Positions 1-7,813 of a stretch of 64,000 nucleotides of DNA are shown here, one piece after another. The stretch is taken from positions 1-64,000 of the forward strand of contig NZ_JEMV01000009.1 in NCBI RefSeq assembly GCF_000588875.1. Direction: 5' to 3'. This DNA is from Sphingobium sp. Ant17. GTDB taxonomy: Bacteria > Pseudomonadota > Alphaproteobacteria > Sphingomonadales > Sphingomonadaceae. The first letter of the stretch is position 1, and each line of letters starts with the position of its first letter. The notes beneath the pieces are model-generated. The model did not search any database. It was given only the letters and a program-made list of their open reading frames with translations, and was not told the origin of the DNA. A program made the position numbers and the translations under genes.

Positions 1-645
1 CAGGCCGACCGCCGCGAACGGCAGGCCGCGCTCGCGACACTGGAAGCGCAAAAGCGCGTCGCCGCGCGCGACTATCGCGCCAATGCAGGGCTTGAAAGCG
101 AACGCGCCCTAGCGCTGGGGGAACGCGCCCGCGACATTGTCGACCTGATGGACCGGCTGGAAGATGCCGGCAACCTGCGCGAACGACTCGCCGCCCTGCC
201 CGGCCCCTTGCTCCGGCCCGCCCGCCCCGATCAGACGGGCGAACCCGCGCCTGAAGCCGTCCGCTCTTCAAGCGGTCCGCCGCCCTATCGCCTACCGGTC
301 ATCGGCCAACTCGTTACCGGCATGGGGGAAGTCAATGAGGGAGGCGTGCGATCGCGCGGCCTCAGCCTTGTGACGCAGCCGGGTGCGCAAACCGTCGCGC
401 CGACCGCAGGACGCATCGCCTTTTCCGGCCCCTATCGCGGCTATGGCCAGATCCTCATCATTGACCATGGCCAGGGCTGGACCACGCTGATCACCGGCCT
501 CCACCGCGTCACGGCACAAGTCGGCGACACGGTGCGGCAGGGCGACCCCGTGGGCATCACTGGCCAGGGCCGCCCCACCGTAACGATCGAACTGCGCCGC
601 AACGGCCGACCGGTGGACATCGTGCCGCTGGTGGGGTTGGGGTGA
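1..645 (+). CDS. EnvC-like murein hydrolase activator, degenerate LytM/M23 domain (5' end missing)
   Basis: The reading frame is open from base 1, so the start lies outside the window; 214 residues are visible. The first part is charged and helix-prone (repeated Glu/Arg/Ala), as in the coiled coil of EnvC-type periplasmic proteins. The last 100 or so residues form a LytM fold with the segment GPYRGYGQILIIDHGQGWTT. In active M23 peptidases the fold ends in an HxH zinc motif followed by FE(V/L)R; here the place is taken by TVTIELR, so the metal site looks lost. EnvC-family proteins with such sites activate amidases during septum splitting instead of cutting peptidoglycan. That role is an inference from the family. 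The downstream order (S41 protease, DsbB, COQ7) is a neighbourhood I recognise from sphingomonads. Confidence 0.85.
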   Translation, partial: QADRRERQAALATLEAQKRVAARDYRANAGLESERALALGERARDIVDLMDRLEDAGNLRERLAALPGPLLRPARPDQTGEPAPEAVRSSSGPPPYRLPVIGQLVTGMGEVNEGGVRSRGLSLVTQPGAQTVAPTAGRIAFSGPYRGYGQILIIDHGQGWTTLITGLHRVTAQVGDTVRQGDPVGITGQGRPTVTIELRRNGRPVDIVPLVGLG

Positions 646-668
646 GGCATTGATATGCGCATTGATTG

Positions 669-682
669 ATGACATATGTCAT
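669..682. promoter_or_regulatory. Perfect 14-bp palindrome ahead of vapB, candidate VapBC operator
   Basis: ATGACATATGTCAT is its own reverse complement and ends 17 bases before the vapB ATG. A direct repeat GCATTGAT lies just upstream at 647-654 and 659-666. VapB-VapC complexes usually repress their own promoter by binding an inverted repeat in this position, so this is the likely operator. No binding data are available. Confidence 0.5.
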
Positions 683-699
683 GCTTGAGGAGTAAAATC

Positions 700-897
700 A
701 TGCGCACGACATTGGCTCTTGATGACGATCTGGTTGCTGAAGCACAGGAACTGACCGGCTTGAAGGAAAAATCTGCCCTCGTTCGCGAAGCGCTCAAAGC
801 CCTTGTGCAGCGGGAAGCCGCACGTCGCCTGGCCTTACTCGGCGGCTCGGAACCCGATTTCGAGTTGCCGCCGCGAAGGCGATCTGTTCCGGTATGA
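700..897 (+). CDS. vapB: VapB-family ribbon-helix-helix antitoxin
   Basis: A 65-residue protein starting MRTTLALDDDLVAEAQELTG, the usual opening of the VapB family in which a beta strand (TTLALDDDL) and two helices make the ribbon-helix-helix DNA-binding dimer. The C-terminal tail (SEPDFELPPRRRSVPV) is the part that normally wraps around the toxin. The ATG at 700 is preferred over an in-frame ATG at 676 because TGAGGAG lies at a proper distance before it and because 676 falls inside the palindrome at 669-682. The stop overlaps the next start (ATGA at 894-897), so antitoxin and toxin are translationally coupled. Confidence 0.88.
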   Translation: MRTTLALDDDLVAEAQELTGLKEKSALVREALKALVQREAARRLALLGGSEPDFELPPRRRSVPV

Positions 898-1271
898 TAT
901 TGGTCGATAGTTCAGTCTGGATGGATCATCTACGCATATCAAACCCATGGCTGGCAGCTGGTTTGAACGCTGGAAGAATATTGGGTCATCCGTTTGTCAT
1001 CGGCGAGATCGCCCTGGGCAGTCTGACAAACAGGCAGGGCGTGTTGCGTATGTTGCACAAATTGCCCGAAGCCGAGCTGGCACAAAATCGCGAAGTCGAT
1101 GCCTTGATCGAACAAGTGCCGTTGTTCAATCGGGGTATAGGGTATGTCGATACGCACATTCTGGCGTCTGTGCGGCTTACTGCTGGATCGTCCCTATGGA
1201 CACGCGACCGACGACTGCACAATATCGCTTCGCAAATGGGCTTGGCCTGGACGCCACCTCATCCCCATTAA
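894..1271 (+). CDS. vapC: VapC-type PIN-domain ribonuclease toxin
   Basis: A 125-residue single PIN domain. The four acidic metal ligands are visible: Asp5 (LVDSSVW), Glu38 (IGEIALG), Asp86 (YVDTHIL) and Asp105 (TRDRRL). Toxins of this family cleave tRNA or rRNA and are held inactive by VapB. The gene overlaps vapB by four bases. Together the pair sits between two envelope genes (LytM protein and S41 protease) that I expect to be adjacent, so it looks like an insertion. Base composition is somewhat lower than the surroundings (50% and 53% G+C in the blocks 901-960 and 961-1020). Confidence 0.9.
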   Translation: MILVDSSVWMDHLRISNPWLAAGLNAGRILGHPFVIGEIALGSLTNRQGVLRMLHKLPEAELAQNREVDALIEQVPLFNRGIGYVDTHILASVRLTAGSSLWTRDRRLHNIASQMGLAWTPPHPH

Positions 1272-1374
1272 CCCGACGCTCATCGACGCTGCGCGACATT
1301 GGTCGAAGCGCGCTTTTGCGTCGGGACGCGAATCGGCTTATGGTGGATCAATTATGCCGGAATCAAGGACAACC

Positions 1375-2727
1375 ATGAAATCGACCTTCTTCCAGGGCGC
1401 AGTTGCGCTTGGGGCGCTTGCGCTCATTCCTGCCGCCACCGCGACTTTCGCGGCGGGGGAGGCATCGAGCTACAAGGCGCTCGACGAATTCATGGACGTG
1501 TTCCAGAAGGTTCGCAGCGACTATGTCGAGAAGGTCGATGATGAAAAGCTGATCAAGGGCGCGATCGACGGGATGCTGGCCAGCCTTGATCCGCACAGCA
1601 GCTTCCTCGACGCGCGCGATTTCCAGAATCTGCGCACCCAGACCGAGGGCAGCTATGGCGGCCTGGGCCTGTCGGTCACGCAGGAGGATGGCGCCGTCAA
1701 GGTCATCGCGCCGACGCAGGATACCCCAGCCTGGCGCGCAGGGATTAAAGCGGGCGACTATATCACCCATATCGACGGGCAGCTCATCTATGGCGGCACG
1801 CTCGATGAGGCCGTCGACAAGATGCGCGGCGCGCCGGGTACGGCGCTCAAGCTCACCATCGTGCGCGCAGGCCGCGACAAGCCGATCGACCTGACGCTGA
1901 CACGCGAGATCATTCAGTTGAAGCCCGTCAAATGGGAAGTGAAGAATAATATCGGCGTCATCAACATCGTCAGCTTCTCGGCCAATACCGGGGCGGATGT
2001 GCGTCAGGCGATCCGCAGCATCGACAAAAGCCTGGGTCACAAGCCCACCGGCTATGTGCTCGACATGCGCTCCAATCCCGGCGGCCTGCTGGATGAAGCG
2101 GTGACCGTCAGCGACATCTTCCTCGAACGCGGCGAAATCGTGTCGCAACGTGGCCGGGCTAAGGGCGATGTCGAACGCTATTATGCCAAGCCTGGCGACG
2201 ACGCCAAGGGCTTGCCGGTGATCGTGCTGGTGGATGCAGGCTCTGCCTCGGCTTCCGAAATCGTCGCAGGCGCCTTGCAGGACCAGCATCGCGGGCTGGT
2301 GATGGGGGAACGCAGCTTCGGCAAGGGCAGCGTGCAGACGATGCTGCCGCTGAGCAACACCAGCGCGCTCAAGTTGACCACGGCGCGCTATTATACGCCA
2401 TCGGGCCGTAGCGTGCAGGAAGGCGGCATTCAGCCCGACATCCGCGTGCCCCAATTGTCCGACCCTGATTATAAGAACCGACCCAAATATCGCGAAAGCG
2501 ACCTGCGCCGTCACTTGATCAATGAGATCAAGACCGACGACAAGGCGCTGGAAGAAGATGCGAAGGACGATCCGCGCTTCACCATGTCGGCCGAGGAGCT
2601 GAAAAAGCAGGGCATCGAGGATTTCCAGCTCGACTATGCGCTCAAGACGATCGCCCGCCTCGCCAGCACGCCGGGCGCGACCATCGCGCAGGCGCAGGTG
2701 GCGGCGCGCAAGCCGGGGGCGAAGTAA
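1375..2727 (+). CDS. CtpA-type carboxy-terminal processing protease (S41 family)
   Basis: 450 residues. The start at 1375 is chosen because AAGGA lies five bases before it and a normal signal peptide follows (MKSTFFQGAVALGALALIPA, cleavage after about residue 28); the open frame continues upstream only into the vapC region. A PDZ domain covers roughly residues 85-170 and binds substrate C-termini. The protease core carries GSASASEI near residue 285, with the nucleophilic Ser, and FGKGSVQ near residue 316, with the general-base Lys. The product is periplasmic and probably processes or degrades envelope proteins, including peptidoglycan enzymes; LytM-family activators are common partners. The C-terminal tail is charged. 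Confidence 0.93.
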   Translation: MKSTFFQGAVALGALALIPAATATFAAGEASSYKALDEFMDVFQKVRSDYVEKVDDEKLIKGAIDGMLASLDPHSSFLDARDFQNLRTQTEGSYGGLGLSVTQEDGAVKVIAPTQDTPAWRAGIKAGDYITHIDGQLIYGGTLDEAVDKMRGAPGTALKLTIVRAGRDKPIDLTLTREIIQLKPVKWEVKNNIGVINIVSFSANTGADVRQAIRSIDKSLGHKPTGYVLDMRSNPGGLLDEAVTVSDIFLERGEIVSQRGRAKGDVERYYAKPGDDAKGLPVIVLVDAGSASASEIVAGALQDQHRGLVMGERSFGKGSVQTMLPLSNTSALKLTTARYYTPSGRSVQEGGIQPDIRVPQLSDPDYKNRPKYRESDLRRHLINEIKTDDKALEEDAKDDPRFTMSAEELKKQGIEDFQLDYALKTIARLASTPGATIAQAQVAARKPGAK

Positions 2728-2780
2728 CGCCCCCACAAGTTCAGCATGACGAAAGGTGCGGGTGTGTCTAAGTGGGGGTG

Positions 2781-3266
2781 ATGAGCAGACTCCCCCTTGC
2801 CCGCGCCCTCGCGCTGTTGCTGCCCGTCGCCTTGTTGGGCGGTGCCTATGCCTCCCAATATATTGGCGGTCTGCACCCCTGCGAAATGTGCTGGTGGCAG
2901 CGTTATCCCCATATGGCGGCGATCCCACTCGCCCTGTTGGCCTTCGCAACGAAGGCGACGCCCCGGACCAGCACTACGTTCACCGCACTTGCCGCCGTGG
3001 CCATCGCGATCAGCGGCGGCATCGGCCTGTTTCATGCCGGGGTCGAATATGGCTGGTGGGAGGGTCTGACCGCCTGCTCCACCACCCCGACCGGCGGCAG
3101 CGCGTCGGACATATTGACCCAGATCATGGCGACGCCGATCACCCGCTGCGACGTTGCGCCATGGAGCCTCCGGGGCATCTCGCTCGCAGGCTATAATGGC
3201 CTCTTGTCGCTGGTTGGCGCGGTCGCCATCTTGGCACTGCTAAGCAAGAAGGGACGTCACGCATGA
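2781..3266 (+). CDS. dsbB: DsbB-family disulfide bond formation protein
   Basis: 161 residues with four predicted membrane helices. The first periplasmic loop carries Cys34-Glu-Met-Cys37 followed by Trp-Trp-Gln-Arg, the redox pair that donates to quinone. The second loop has Cys99 and Cys123, the pair that reoxidises DsbA. The reaction is transfer of electrons from DsbA to ubiquinone in the inner membrane, which fits the coupled downstream ubiquinone synthesis gene. ATG at 2781 follows a G-rich stretch (TGGGGGTG); GTG codons at 2772 and 2778 are alternative starts. The last four bases overlap the next gene (ATGA). Confidence 0.9.
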   Translation: MSRLPLARALALLLPVALLGGAYASQYIGGLHPCEMCWWQRYPHMAAIPLALLAFATKATPRTSTTFTALAAVAIAISGGIGLFHAGVEYGWWEGLTACSTTPTGGSASDILTQIMATPITRCDVAPWSLRGISLAGYNGLLSLVGAVAILALLSKKGRHA

Positions 3267-3817
3267 GCGGATCGAACGACTTTCCCCGTCCCGGCCAGCG
3301 CTTGCCCGATGGCGCGCGCGACTCCATGCTGCGTGTCGATCAGGCAGGCGAATATGGCGCGACCCGCATCTATGCCGGGCAGTTGGCGGTGATGGGCGAC
3401 CGCCACCCCTATGCCCGCATCATCGCGGGCATGGCCGCGCAGGAGGAACGGCATCGCGCGACGTTCGACGCCATGATCGCCCGGCGCGGCGTGCGCCCCA
3501 CGGCCTTGTCGCCGATCTGGAATGTCGCTGGCTTCGCGCTGGGCGCGGTCACCGCCGCGATCGGTCCAAAGGCCGCCATGGCCTGCACTGCCGCCATCGA
3601 AACCGAGATCGACCGCCATTATGCCGAGCAGTTGGAGCAGATCGGCACCGATGATGCGGAACTCTCCGAGGCCATCGCGGATTTCCAGGCAGAGGAAGTC
3701 GAGCATCGTGACGCCGCGCTGGCGCATGGCGCGGAACAGGCACCGGCCTACCCCCTGTTATCTGACGCGATCCGTCTGGGATGCCGGGCCGCCATCGCGT
3801 TATCAAAGCGCATCTGA
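3263..3817 (+). CDS. coq7: COQ7-family 5-demethoxyubiquinone hydroxylase
   Basis: 184 residues of a ferritin-like diiron fold. Iron ligands are visible in two halves: Glu30 (AGEYGA) and Glu61-x-x-His64 (EERH), then Glu113 (AIETE) and Glu145-x-x-His148 (EEVEH). The enzyme hydroxylates demethoxyubiquinone at C6 in the penultimate stage of ubiquinone synthesis, at the inner membrane face. It replaces UbiF in many alphaproteobacteria. It is translationally coupled to dsbB, whose electron acceptor is ubiquinone. Confidence 0.93.
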   Translation: MSGSNDFPRPGQRLPDGARDSMLRVDQAGEYGATRIYAGQLAVMGDRHPYARIIAGMAAQEERHRATFDAMIARRGVRPTALSPIWNVAGFALGAVTAAIGPKAAMACTAAIETEIDRHYAEQLEQIGTDDAELSEAIADFQAEEVEHRDAALAHGAEQAPAYPLLSDAIRLGCRAAIALSKRI

Positions 3818-3830
3818 AAAGGACGGACGA

Positions 3831-4369
3831 ATGACCAAGACCTCAATGATCGCAGCCCTGGCGCTGCTGGCCGCCGCCGTCCCCGCCATGGCGCAACAGC
3901 CGACCGCGCCAACCGCCGTAACCGACCCGAATAACGAGAAGGTCAATATCGTCATCGTTTATGGTGAGGACGCCTGCCCCCCAAGCCAGGGCGACGAAAT
4001 CGTGGTGTGCGCACGCAAGGGCGAGGCCGAACGCTATCGCATCCCCGAACCGCTGCGCGGCGACCCCAACAAGCCGAGCAACCAGCCTGGGGCGAACGGG
4101 TGCGGTCGATGGAATATGTCGGCCGGTCCGGCACGGAAAGCTGTTCGCCCTCGGGCGCTGGCGGGACGACGGGTTGCTTCGCGCAGTTGGCGCGGCTCGC
4201 CAAAGCCGAGCGGCAGGCGCTGGACAATGCCAGCTGGAAGGATCTGGTCGAGGCCGAACGCGCCAAGCGCCTGTCGACGATCGATGCGGACAGCGAAGAA
4301 ATCGAAGCGCGCGTGAAAGCCGAGGAGAAGGCAGCGCAGCAACAGGGCAACGGCCCGGCGCAACCCTGA
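3831..4369 (+). CDS. Secreted four-cysteine protein of unknown function (frameshifted as given)
   Basis: The product begins with a signal peptide (MTKTSMIAALALLAAAVPAM, cleaved after AMA) and reads in one frame to about 4083. The matching continuation (AWGERVRSMEYVGRSGTESC) is then in another frame. Adding one C to the CCC-like run at 4082-4083 restores a 179-residue protein. The restored protein has DACPPSQGDEIVVCAR, then AERYRIP, then ESCSPSGAGGTTGCF, each matched in the next gene, so the two are paralogues. The C-terminal third is extra: a Glu/Lys/Ala-rich helix ending NGPAQP. Four cysteines are conserved between the copies and may form two disulfides, which fits the nearby dsbB. I do not recognise a characterised function. 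Confidence 0.72.
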
Positions 4370-4459
4370 CGGTTTCGGATACCGGTCGGCGTCTTGAAAC
4401 CGACCAGCCGGGGATTTGGGCACCCCCGGTTCATGCAGGGGAATGAAGGAATTGACCCT

Positions 4460-4861
4460 ATGCGACCTTTTGTCGTGCTTCCCCTCGTTGGCCTGCTGCT
4501 GACCCCGCTGCTCTCATCGCCCGCCCTCGCGCAGGCAGAACCGCCGCCTGAACGCACCATCAACCTGCTCGTCTATGGTGACGATCCCTGCCCGCAAGGC
4601 GAAGGCGACGAAATCGTCGTATGCGCGCGCCGACCAGAGGCAGAGCGTTATCGCATCCCCAAGAAACTGCGCGAAAAGCCGGCCGTGTCCGGCGGTCCCG
4701 GCTGGGGCAGTCAGGTTGCCACGATGGAAGGCGTACAGCGGCAGAACCTGCCTAACAGCTGTTCGGTCAACGGTGCCAATGGCGCAACCGGTTGCACCGC
4801 AAAGATGCTGGAACAATGGTTCGCCGAGCGGCGGATGCAGGAAAGCCGTGGCGAACCCTGA
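4460..4861 (+). CDS. Secreted four-cysteine protein of unknown function, paralogue of the preceding gene
   Basis: 133 residues starting at ATG 4460, with AAGGA nine bases upstream and a signal peptide ending SSPALAQA. The mature part has DPCPQGEGDEIVVCAR, AERYRIP, GWGSQVATMEG and NSCSVNGANGATGCT, which align one for one with the gene at 3831. It lacks that gene's charged C-terminal extension. The spacing of the cysteine pairs is the same in both. The product should be periplasmic. Conservation of the GDEIVVCAR block between the copies suggests a structural or binding role. No catalytic motif is visible. Confidence 0.8.
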   Translation: MRPFVVLPLVGLLLTPLLSSPALAQAEPPPERTINLLVYGDDPCPQGEGDEIVVCARRPEAERYRIPKKLREKPAVSGGPGWGSQVATMEGVQRQNLPNSCSVNGANGATGCTAKMLEQWFAERRMQESRGEP

Positions 4862-4904
4862 CATCGCCCGCGCCTTGCATAGATCCAAATTTTGACTTAA
4901 ATGC

Positions 4905-5040
4905 ATCCCGTCATCTGGGGAGTAGCCAGCCGTTCCGCGTTACGGGACGGGCCGTATGTCAACATATTTGGCCGAGAGGCCGTGGCATAGGGGACGCGGA
5001 CATGCCCGCGTAAGGCGAGACCAATGGCATCGGCGGTTCC
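4905..5040 (+). promoter_or_regulatory. yybP-ykoY family (Mn2+) riboswitch aptamer
   Basis: The segment has the hallmarks of the class in order: CTGGGGAGTAGCC at 4915-4927, GTCAACATA at 4958-4966, and GGCGAGACCA at 5014-5023, with complementary flanks between them. These match the conserved purine-rich loops of the manganese riboswitch found ahead of E. coli alx and mntP. The gene downstream is a GDT1/TMEM165-type exporter, a common target of this class. Exact helix limits need a covariance-model search. Confidence 0.85.
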
Positions 5041-5046
5041 ATGTCC

Positions 5047-5096
5047 GGCCGGGCGGGGAGCGACGGTGGCATTGCGTCGTTCACTTCCGCCCGGCC
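5047..5096 (+). promoter_or_regulatory. Long hairpin between riboswitch and exporter start, likely expression platform
   Basis: GGCCGGGCGG (5047-5056) is perfectly complementary to CCGCCCGGCC (5087-5096), and an inner CGACG/CGTCG pair (5061-5065 and 5075-5079) extends the stem. The hairpin ends eight bases before the ATG at 5105 and would occlude ribosome access. There is no U run, so control of translation is more likely than termination. Switching between this stem and the aptamer is an inference. Confidence 0.5.
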
Positions 5097-5104
5097 CCGG
5101 ATAG

Positions 5105-5689
5105 ATGCTGATGGAAGCCCTTCTCACCTCTTCTGCGCTCGTGGCGCTCGCCGAAATGGGCGATAAGACACAATTGTTGGCGATGTTGCTCGCCACTCGT
5201 TTTCGCAAGCCCGTGCCGATCATCCTGGGCATCCTGATCGCGACGCTCGCCAACCATTTCCTCGCCGCGCTGCTGGGCCACTCGATCGCGGGCATATTGA
5301 CGCAAGGCTGGTTCCGCTATGCGGTAGCGATCAGCTTCATCGCTATGGCCGCCTGGACCCTGGTGCCCGACACGATCGACGAGGATGAACCGCTCAAGGC
5401 TCCGTCCGGGGCAGGCGTGTTCATGACCACCCTGATCGCCTTCTTCCTGGTCGAAATGGGCGACAAGACACAGGTGGCGACAATCGCGCTCGGCGCGCGG
5501 TTCGACAATCTGCTTGCCGTAACGATGGGCACGACGCTGGGCATGATGGTCGCCAATGTCCCGGCCGTGCTGTTCGGTGAAGCGCTGGCGAAGAAAGTCC
5601 CGATGCGCACGTTGCAGGTCGGCGCGGCGCTGCTGTTCCTGATCCTTGGCCTATGGATGATCGCGGATCTTCAGGGCTGGCTTAGGTAA
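5105..5689 (+). CDS. TMEM165/GDT1 (UPF0016) family manganese exporter
   Basis: 194 residues, about six membrane helices, built from two homologous halves. Each half has the signature E-M-G-D-K-T-Q (LAEMGDKTQLLAML near residue 17 and LVEMGDKTQVATIA near residue 118), the cation-binding motif of the GDT1 family. Family members move Mn2+ or Ca2+ out of the cytoplasm. The upstream yybP-ykoY riboswitch supports Mn2+ as the ligand and predicts induction by excess manganese. ATG 5105 and ATG 5111 are both possible; the Shine-Dalgarno sequence is weak. Confidence 0.88.
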   Translation: MLMEALLTSSALVALAEMGDKTQLLAMLLATRFRKPVPIILGILIATLANHFLAALLGHSIAGILTQGWFRYAVAISFIAMAAWTLVPDTIDEDEPLKAPSGAGVFMTTLIAFFLVEMGDKTQVATIALGARFDNLLAVTMGTTLGMMVANVPAVLFGEALAKKVPMRTLQVGAALLFLILGLWMIADLQGWLR

Positions 5690-5765
5690 AGCGGTTGTCA
5701 GCGCCGTGCGGCTGGGGCAAGGGAAACACCTGTATATTCTCTTTCAAGCGGACATGGGACGGGTG

Positions 5766-6692
5766 ATGAAAGACAGTCTGGTAACGGTGTTCGGTGGCGG
5801 CGGCTTTGTCGGTCGTCAAGTGGCGCAGACGCTGCTTGCACGCGGCGCACGGGTTCGGATCGCGCAGCGCGACCCATCCACGGCACTGCGGGTCAAGCCG
5901 CTGGGGGGCTTGGGCCAAGTACAATTCATCGCCGCCGACATTCGCAATCCTGCCGGCGTGGCGCGCGCCGTCGCGGGCAGCGATGTCGTGATCAATCTGG
6001 TCGGCATATTGAAGGGCGATTTCGACGCTTTCCACCATCGCGGCGCGGCCAATGTCGCCCAGGCTGCGGCTGAGGCCGGGGTCACTGCGCTCGTGCATAT
6101 GTCGGCCATCGGCGCGGATGCGGAAAGCCCATCGGCCTATGGACGGTCCAAGGCGGCAGGCGAAACGGCGGTCAAGACGGCCTTTCCGACGGCGACAATC
6201 ATCCGCCCCTCCATCATCTTCGGGCCGGAAGATCAGTTCCTCAACCGCTTTGCCGGCATCATCGGTATGATGCCGGTCGTTCCCGTCATCGGTGCTGCAA
6301 CGAGGTTTCAGCCCGTCTATGTCGCTGATGTCGCGCAGGCTATCGTCAACGCAGCCGAACAGCCGGGCGTCCATGGTGGCGAAACCTATGAACTGGGCGG
6401 GCCGCAAGTCAAAAGCATGCGCGCCATCAACCAGTGGATCGCTAAGGCGATCGGTCCTGAGAAGACGCTGGTCGAAGTACCGCATGGCGTCGCCAAGATG
6501 TTGGCGATGCTGCCGGGCGGGCCGATCACGGGCGATCAGTTGGCGATGCTGGGCCGCGACAATGTTGTGGCACCGGATGCCAAGGGGCTTGACGCATTGG
6601 GCGTCGTCGCCACGCCCATGGACGGTGTTGCAGACAAGTGGATGGTGCGCTTCCGGCGCCACGGTCGCTTTACCGGTACGGCGAACGCCTGA
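5766..6692 (+). CDS. NDUFA9-like atypical SDR / NAD-dependent epimerase-family protein
   Basis: 308 residues from ATG 5766 (GGGACGGG just upstream; ATG 5754 is an in-frame alternative). The Rossmann motif GGGGFVGRQVA near residue 10 binds NAD(P). The SDR active-site Tyr and Lys would be in SAYGRSKAAGE. The overall pattern (VHMSAIGAD, RPSIIFGPEDQFLNRFA, FQPVYVADVAQAI) is that of the complex I NDUFA9-like subfamily, where proteins bind NADPH and support quinone-linked respiration or ubiquinone synthesis rather than sugar epimerisation. The exact substrate cannot be read from the sequence. The gene follows the Mn exporter with a 76-base gap and may have its own promoter. Confidence 0.85.
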   Translation: MKDSLVTVFGGGGFVGRQVAQTLLARGARVRIAQRDPSTALRVKPLGGLGQVQFIAADIRNPAGVARAVAGSDVVINLVGILKGDFDAFHHRGAANVAQAAAEAGVTALVHMSAIGADAESPSAYGRSKAAGETAVKTAFPTATIIRPSIIFGPEDQFLNRFAGIIGMMPVVPVIGAATRFQPVYVADVAQAIVNAAEQPGVHGGETYELGGPQVKSMRAINQWIAKAIGPEKTLVEVPHGVAKMLAMLPGGPITGDQLAMLGRDNVVAPDAKGLDALGVVATPMDGVADKWMVRFRRHGRFTGTANA

Positions 6693-6837
6693 ACTTAAAT
6701 ATCCGCCCCTGTGATGGGGAGCCAGCGGCAAGACGATCTAACAAAGGGTGTCACCGTATTGGAACACCCGTCCATCATCGCGACGCGATGGCCCCAATCC
6801 CCCGTTGGGGGAGGATTATCGAAGGACGATCCCACCC

Positions 6838-7647
6838 ATGGACCTGCATTATCTGACCGTCATCCTGCTGGGCATAGTCGAGGGACTGACCGAATTTCTG
6901 CCGGTATCCTCGACCGGGCACCTCATCCTCGCCAGCGAATTGCTCGGCTATGATTCCGCAACCTGGGCGATGTTCAATGTCGTGATCCAGTTGGGTGCGA
7001 TCCTGGCGGTGGTGGTGCTCTATTGGCGCACCTTCTGGGCCGTGGGCATGGGGCTGTTGCGGCGCGAGCCGGTGAGTTGGCGCTTCCTGCGCAATCTGCT
7101 GATCGCCTTCATCCCCTCGGCGGTCATCGGCCTGGCGCTGCATGACTATATCGAGATTTTGCTGGGCGCGCCGCAGGTCGTCGCCTGGGCGCTGATCGTC
7201 GGCGGCATCGCCATCCTGCTGATCGAGCGCGCGGTCAAGGAACAGCGTTTCCATGGCATCGCCGATATTCCCATGGTCCGCGTGCTCGCGATCGGCTTTA
7301 TCCAGTGCCTGGCCATGGTGCCGGGCGTCAGCCGGTCGGGCGCGACGATCATGGGCGCGTTGATGCTGGGGGTCGAGCGGCGCACGGCGGCCGAGTTCAG
7401 CTTCTTCCTCGCGATCCCCACGATGCTGGGCGCGACCGCGCTGGAACTGATCAAGAAGGGTGACCGGATCACCAGTGCAGCGGTCGGCTGGGACAGCATT
7501 GCGCTGGGCTTTGTCGTCTCGTTCATTGTCGCCTTGCTGGTCATTCGTTGGTTCGTGGGACTGGTGTCGAAACATGGCTTCGCGCCCTTCGCCTGGTATC
7601 GAATCATTGCCGGGATTGCCGCCTTGATCTGGCTGGGAGCACGATAG
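6838..7647 (+). CDS. uppP: Undecaprenyl-diphosphatase UppP (BacA)
   Basis: 269 residues, about eight membrane helices. The two family motifs are clear: EGLTEFLPVSSTGHL near residue 17 and PGVSRSGATI near residue 161. The enzyme removes a phosphate from undecaprenyl diphosphate so that the lipid carrier can be reused for peptidoglycan and polysaccharide synthesis; it also gives some bacitracin resistance. ATG 6838 is chosen because GAAGGA precedes it and the family start (short N-terminus before the first motif) fits. A small hairpin (CCCCC 6799-6803 with GGGGG 6807-6811) lies in the leader. Confidence 0.95.
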   Translation: MDLHYLTVILLGIVEGLTEFLPVSSTGHLILASELLGYDSATWAMFNVVIQLGAILAVVVLYWRTFWAVGMGLLRREPVSWRFLRNLLIAFIPSAVIGLALHDYIEILLGAPQVVAWALIVGGIAILLIERAVKEQRFHGIADIPMVRVLAIGFIQCLAMVPGVSRSGATIMGALMLGVERRTAAEFSFFLAIPTMLGATALELIKKGDRITSAAVGWDSIALGFVVSFIVALLVIRWFVGLVSKHGFAPFAWYRIIAGIAALIWLGAR

Positions 7648-7679
7648 GTCCGAACCGGCCTATTTACCACGCGTTTTTG

Positions 7680-7696
7680 TTGCGATCATTTCGCAA
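7680..7696. promoter_or_regulatory. Inverted repeat in the gltD promoter region
   Basis: TTGCGA-N5-TCGCAA (perfect 6-base arms) lies about 120 bases upstream of gltD, in a locally AT-rich 166-base gap after uppP. It could be a regulator-binding site for the glutamate synthase genes. No known consensus is matched with confidence. Confidence 0.3.
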
Positions 7697-7813
7697 TTAA
7701 CCTCGATAACTGCGATTTTATAGTCAGTATTGCTGTCCTAAATATCAGAATCCGCGTGACTCCGTGGGTTTTTATGCTATGCGCGCCGCTGAAACTTTAG
7801 TCAGGGGCGAGCG

